From NCBI GenBank assembly GCA_947463105.1, contig CANHSD010000109.1, positions 1 to 9,560 on the forward strand: a DNA stretch of 9,560 nucleotides, read 5' to 3'. Numbering within the stretch: the stretch's first letter is position 1; each line of letters begins with the position of its first letter. The position numbers and the translations under genes are program-made. This document shows, piece after piece, positions 6,323 through 9,560 of this stretch. The notes beneath the pieces are model-generated. The model did no database searches and was not told where the DNA came from. It was given only the letters and a program-made list of their open reading frames with translations. Source of the DNA: Chitinophagaceae bacterium (GTDB lineage: Bacteria; Bacteroidota; Bacteroidia; Chitinophagales; Chitinophagaceae).

Positions 6323-7858
6323 CTATTTCAACTCAATATCCCTTTTCAACAAGGCTTCCCTGTTGGCCATTTCCCAGGCGGTATGGAACACCAATTGGGC
6401 ACGCTTGGCCAACAATGGATAGTTGATTTTATCAGGTGTATCAGTTGGTTTGTGGTAGTCAGATTTCAGCATACCATCATAGTAGAAAATAATGGGAACG
6501 CCTTTGCGGGCGAAATTGAAATGATCGCTCCTGTAATAGATCCTGTTCTGGTCGTTGGGGTCGTTGAACTTGTAATCCAGGGTCATCTTGATGTACTTGT
6601 TGTTGGCCGCCTCGCTGATGGGTTTCAGCTCAGTGCTCAACTTGTCATCACCCACCACATACACATAATTTAAAGTATCACCTGTAGTGCGCTCAGTATC
6701 AGTCCTTCCGATCATGTCGATATTCAAATCCGCTGTTACCTTGTCCATAGGAACCGTTGGGTGCTCTGAAAAATACTCAGATCCCCAAAGCCCTTTTTCC
6801 TCGCCGCTCACGGTCATGAACAAGACGTTCCTGCGCGGGCCATTGCCGGCTGCTTTTGCTTTTACAAAGGCCTCAGCGATTTCCAGCACACCCACAGTGC
6901 CTGAACCGTCGTCATCAGCGCCATAGTAAATCACATCACCCCTCTTGCCCAGGTGATCGTAGTGTGCAGTGATGATCAACCATTCGTCGCTCTTGTCAGA
7001 ACCTTCGATGTATGCCAAAACATTGCTGCTTGACAATTCTTCTGTTTTCTTTTCAAACACAAGTTTGAGGTTGGCCTTAAGCAACTTTCCTGCCACTTTT
7101 GCCGATTTTCCTGATTCTTTCCAGCCGTCCCAAGCCTCGCCTGCTATGGCTTTTGCGGTTGCATCAGACACGATGAAGGTGTTTGGGTATTGCTCTGCCT
7201 TGTAAATATTGGTGTACTGGTTTCCTGGCATGGCACCTGCCTTGCGGGGGAATCCTGGCCCTGCCATGATAACGGCTGCGGCGCCTTTGTTGCGGGCTGC
7301 GATGATTTTCCCGTACATACTGGATGAACCGCGAAATCCCTGTGCAGAGGGCTTGAAGCCAGTTGGTGCACCATCTAACATGATAACAGCCTTTCCAGCA
7401 ACATTCAATCCGGCATAATCATCTACATCTTTGTCTACCAGTCCATGTCCTACGAATACCACTTCTGAAAAGTAGCTGGTGGCGTTGTTGTTCCACTGTG
7501 GGAACGGAACGAAATCCTTGTTCACCTCAAAAGCCTTACCATTGAGACTAAGCGCTGAAGCACTTGGCTCGTCGCGGTAAACAGGGTAAGATTGCTGGAA
7601 ACTGCCGTTGTTGGCGGGTTTCAATCCCAATGATTTGAAATGATTTTCAATATAGGCTGCCGCTTTGCGTTGCCCTTCTGTAGCGGTTTCGCGGCCCTCC
7701 ATCTCTTTTCCGGCAATGATGTAGAGGTGCTTGCTGAGGTCTTCTGTGGTGATGGTTGCCGCAAACTGCTGCGCATCTGGCGCTTTTTGTTTTTTCTTTT
7801 GTGCCATGCCCGTCATTGAAAGCATGAGCAATCCTGCAAAGGCTACTAACTTGATCAT
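6323..7858 (-). CDS. Secreted M28-family zinc aminopeptidase with PA domain
   Basis: This 511-residue exported metallopeptidase probably removes N-terminal residues from peptides outside the cytoplasm. I chose the ATG at 7858 because it opens a clean signal peptide (MIKLVAFAGLLMLSMTGMAQ). An in-frame start at 7915 would bury that signal behind 19 residues. A PA-type insertion lies between the N-terminal part and the catalytic core (about 130–285). Zinc-site motifs, in this numbering, are H299 in 'AHYDHLG', the bridging Asp in 'GADDDGSG' (D315–D317), catalytic E353 and zinc ligand E354 in 'SGEEKGLWGS', D381 in 'NIDMIGR', and H469 in 'DYHKPTDTPDKI'. All appear intact. It is separated from rpiB by 206 bases with no gene and is followed by the terminator at 6257–6294. 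The class is secure; substrate specificity is unknown. Confidence 0.93.
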   Translation of the reverse strand: MIKLVAFAGLLMLSMTGMAQKKKQKAPDAQQFAATITTEDLSKHLYIIAGKEMEGRETATEGQRKAAAYIENHFKSLGLKPANNGSFQQSYPVYRDEPSASALSLNGKAFEVNKDFVPFPQWNNNATSYFSEVVFVGHGLVDKDVDDYAGLNVAGKAVIMLDGAPTGFKPSAQGFRGSSSMYGKIIAARNKGAAAVIMAGPGFPRKAGAMPGNQYTNIYKAEQYPNTFIVSDATAKAIAGEAWDGWKESGKSAKVAGKLLKANLKLVFEKKTEELSSSNVLAYIEGSDKSDEWLIITAHYDHLGKRGDVIYYGADDDGSGTVGVLEIAEAFVKAKAAGNGPRRNVLFMTVSGEEKGLWGSEYFSEHPTVPMDKVTADLNIDMIGRTDTERTTGDTLNYVYVVGDDKLSTELKPISEAANNKYIKMTLDYKFNDPNDQNRIYYRSDHFNFARKGVPIIFYYDGMLKSDYHKPTDTPDKINYPLLAKRAQLVFHTAWEMANREALLKRDIELK

Positions 7859-8064
7859 TTTCGAATGTTTAAATTGATATAATAGAGCGAGAGCAAGTTC
7901 GGAATTAATTTTCAATTAAACTACGGGAGGTTAAGGGTTAGCTATGGAGCGAGCAAGGATTGAGGCAACATCAAGTATCGATCTTGACAGAAATAGACTT
8001 CATCATTTCAATATAGATGGAGTTACCAGTTTTAGTTTTTGAAACCTATGTAACAATCTAACGA

Positions 8065-8487
8065 CTAAATCTTCCCAACCCTTGTCTGGTGCCTACCTCC
8101 TTCAAATGGGGTAGAAAGGAATGTGTCAACCATTTCAAAGGTTGCATCGGTAGAAACAAAGCGGGCGGGAATGCAAATGATGTTGGCATTGTTGTGGGCC
8201 CTTGCCAAGATGGCAATTTCCTTTTCCCAACAAATAGCAGCACGGATGCCGGCATGTTTGTTTGCGGTAATGGCTACGCCGTTAGCGGATCCACAGACCA
8301 ATACACCCATTTCTGTCTGGCCTTGCTCAACAGCATGGGCCACTGCATGGGCATAATCAGGATAATCGCATGACGCTTCAGTAAAGGTTCCCAAATCGTC
8401 TACATCATGACCCGCTTGCCGGAGATGATCCTTGATGGCTTCCTTGTAATTGAATCCTGCGTGGTCTGAACCGATGGCTATTTTCAT
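8065..8487 (-). CDS. rpiB: Ribose-5-phosphate isomerase B
   Basis: This 140-residue cytoplasmic enzyme interconverts ribulose 5-phosphate and ribose 5-phosphate in the pentose phosphate pathway. Diagnostic features are 'IGSDHAGF' (5–12), 'DYPDYA' (41–46), catalytic C65 in 'VCGSANGVAITANK', H98 in 'ARAHNNANI', and the C-terminal 'GGRHQTRVGKI'. The 'CGSANG' loop replaces the 'CGTGIG' of E. coli and, from memory, is of a type seen in Bacteroidota. Length is typical for the family. It starts 9 bases after the tatC stop, so the two are almost certainly co-transcribed. Its product feeds PRPP synthesis, the presumed donor for the UbiA protein encoded 7 kb away, but that link is probably coincidental. 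Confidence 0.97.
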   Translation of the reverse strand: MKIAIGSDHAGFNYKEAIKDHLRQAGHDVDDLGTFTEASCDYPDYAHAVAHAVEQGQTEMGVLVCGSANGVAITANKHAGIRAAICWEKEIAILARAHNNANIICIPARFVSTDATFEMVDTFLSTPFEGGRHQTRVGKI

Positions 8488-8496
8488 GTTAAAATT

Positions 8497-9357
8497 TTAT
8501 TCCCACTCCTCATCCTTCTTCTTCTGGATCCTGGCAGCAATCACTATACTGATTTCATAAAGCAGTACAAGCGGTACAACAACAATCAGCTGTGAGCCCC
8601 AGTCGGGAGAAGGGGTAATGATGGCGGCGAGCACCAAGAGCACTACATAGGCATATTTCCTGTAGGTGCGGAGGAAGCCTGGGGTGATGATGCCCAATTT
8701 TGAAAGCAACCAAGTGGCCATGGGCAGCTCAAAAGCAATCCCAGCGCCCAGTGCTATATCGATCAGTGTATCAAGATAATCCGTTAATGTTGGCCTGTAA
8801 TCAATCACGCCCATTCCGCCAATGGTATAATTGGAGAGGAAGTTGAAGGTGAAGGGAGCCAGCATGAAATACCCGAAAGAGACACCAATAAAAAAGAACA
8901 GGCTCACCCAAAAAATAATTCCACGGGTATACTTCAGTTCTGTCGGTTTCAAAGCCGGCTTGATGAATTTCCATATTTCAAGGAATACGAAAGGCAGGGC
9001 CACCAGCAATCCTCCCACGACAGCAATGGTGATGCTTGACATGAAGGTTCCGCTGATAGAAGTAACCTGCAGGCTCATTTTCATCGGCGGCATGCAGAGA
9101 GATTCTCCCATGCCCAGTACGTGGCTCATCTTGCAAAAAATCCGGTATGAGATGAAATCATTACGGGTTGGACCCATGATGACCACATCAAAAATTTCAT
9201 CAATGTAAATGAAGAAAACGATGGCGCTGATCAGGATAGCCAAGACCGCCCTGACGATATGCCAACGCAAAGCTTCGAGATGATCGATAAAGCTCATCTC
9301 CGATTCTTCTTTTCCACCAGTCCTTAAGCGCTTAATGAATGATTGCTGTTCCGACAA
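8497..9357 (-). CDS. tatC: Sec-independent protein translocase TatC
   Basis: This 286-residue polytopic inner-membrane protein is the signal-peptide receptor of the twin-arginine pathway, which exports folded proteins. Family features are 'MSFIDHLEALRWHI' before helix one, 'LPFVFLEIWKFIKPALKPTE' (121–140), 'APFTFNFL' (167–174) and 'ITPSPDWGSQLIVVVPLVLLYEISI' spread over 247–271, with six hydrophobic helices. The start at 9357 is a TTG. The next in-frame ATG is at 9297, just before 'SFIDHL', and would remove 20 polar residues. Homologues often carry such an N-terminal extension, so I keep the TTG with moderate certainty. The Glu equivalent to E. coli E15 is an alanine here (A29), while the E103 equivalent (E140) is kept. 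No tatA or tatB is visible nearby. Confidence 0.96.
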   Translation of the reverse strand: MSEQQSFIKRLRTGGKEESEMSFIDHLEALRWHIVRAVLAILISAIVFFIYIDEIFDVVIMGPTRNDFISYRIFCKMSHVLGMGESLCMPPMKMSLQVTSISGTFMSSITIAVVGGLLVALPFVFLEIWKFIKPALKPTELKYTRGIIFWVSLFFFIGVSFGYFMLAPFTFNFLSNYTIGGMGVIDYRPTLTDYLDTLIDIALGAGIAFELPMATWLLSKLGIITPGFLRTYRKYAYVVLLVLAAIITPSPDWGSQLIVVVPLVLLYEISIVIAARIQKKKDEEWE

Positions 9358-9443
9358 AAAAATTGATTTTGAGATGCTAAGTTAATAAAAAACAAGGAGC
9401 GTTTTGAAGCAAATTAATGGAATCCCCGAAACTGATGAATCAA

Positions 9444-9560
9444 CTAAAAATCTATCCCCTCAACGTCGAGGCTGACAACCAGCCACTCGCCCTCCTGGTT
9501 GAACAATTCCATTTGCCAGCTGCCACGGATGATCTCGCAATGGCGTTCAAAGCAGCACCC
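9444..9560 (-). CDS. C-terminal end of an unrecognised protein (runs off the window)
   Basis: Thirty-eight codons are open from the window edge to a TAG at 9444–9446. The peptide has a Cys-rich beginning ('GCCFERHCEII') and then an alternating hydrophobic/polar stretch ('WQMELFNQEGEWLVVSLDV') that looks like paired beta strands. Its codons have a high G/C share at third positions. It would lie 86 bases upstream of tatC on the same strand. I do not recognise the family. An equally open plus-strand frame starts at an ATG at 9435 and cannot be excluded; it would be divergent from tatC. Confidence 0.5.
   Translation of the reverse strand, partial: GCCFERHCEIIRGSWQMELFNQEGEWLVVSLDVEGIDF

Noticed and set aside
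9435..9560. Plus-strand frame starting at ATG 9435 and open to the window edge
   Set aside because: It overlaps the minus-strand terminal gene completely. Third-position G/C and strand-like pattern favour the minus reading, though not decisively.
1..9560. CRISPR array, tRNA or rRNA genes, insertion sequence transposase
   Set aside because: I found no regularly spaced direct repeats, no tRNA-like cloverleaf and no transposase-like frame on either strand.

Overview
The window comes from a member of the Bacteroidota, most likely in or near the Chitinophagaceae. The evidence is the style of the proteins: a UpxY/RfaH-like NusG paralogue leading a Wza–Wzc export operon, a Wza-type lipoprotein ending in a membrane helix, a 'CGSANG' type RpiB and a TatC with an N-terminal extension. 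Every gene I can support reads on the minus strand, so transcription runs from high to low coordinates. I identified proteins by recognising motifs, not by database search.

Right part (about 6320–9560, housekeeping). From upstream to downstream there is the 3' end of an unrecognised gene (9444–9560), tatC (Sec-independent translocase), rpiB (ribose-5-phosphate isomerase B) only 9 bases after it, and a secreted PA-domain M28 zinc aminopeptidase. A strong stem-loop terminator at 6257–6294 closes this block. A roughly 325-base non-coding stretch follows, which probably holds the promoter and leader of the next operon.

Middle part (2073–5931, polysaccharide export chassis). A NusG-like antiterminator comes first, then a Wza-type outer-membrane export lipoprotein, then a Wzc-type chain-length determinant fused to a BY-kinase with a tyrosine-rich tail. 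This is the standard start of a surface-polysaccharide (capsule/EPS) operon. The antiterminator is expected to help polymerase read through the long locus.

Left part (1–1884, variable glycan cassette). Base composition drops sharply to AT-rich. Three overlapping genes follow: a HAD-family phosphatase, a UbiA-family prenyltransferase resembling polyprenyl-phosphate phosphoribosyltransferases, and a GT-C type membrane glycosyltransferase cut by the window edge. Together they suggest a module that makes a polyprenyl-phosphate-linked pentose and transfers it on the periplasmic side.

The most interesting spot is the seam between chassis and cassette (about 1885–2072). It holds a decayed N-terminal fragment of a Wzm-type ABC-2 polysaccharide export permease that stops right where the AT-rich cassette begins. 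Just upstream lie two back-to-back perfect hairpins flanked by an 8-bp direct repeat. I read this as the scar of a cassette exchange that replaced an ABC-transporter locus with the present pentose-lipid module.
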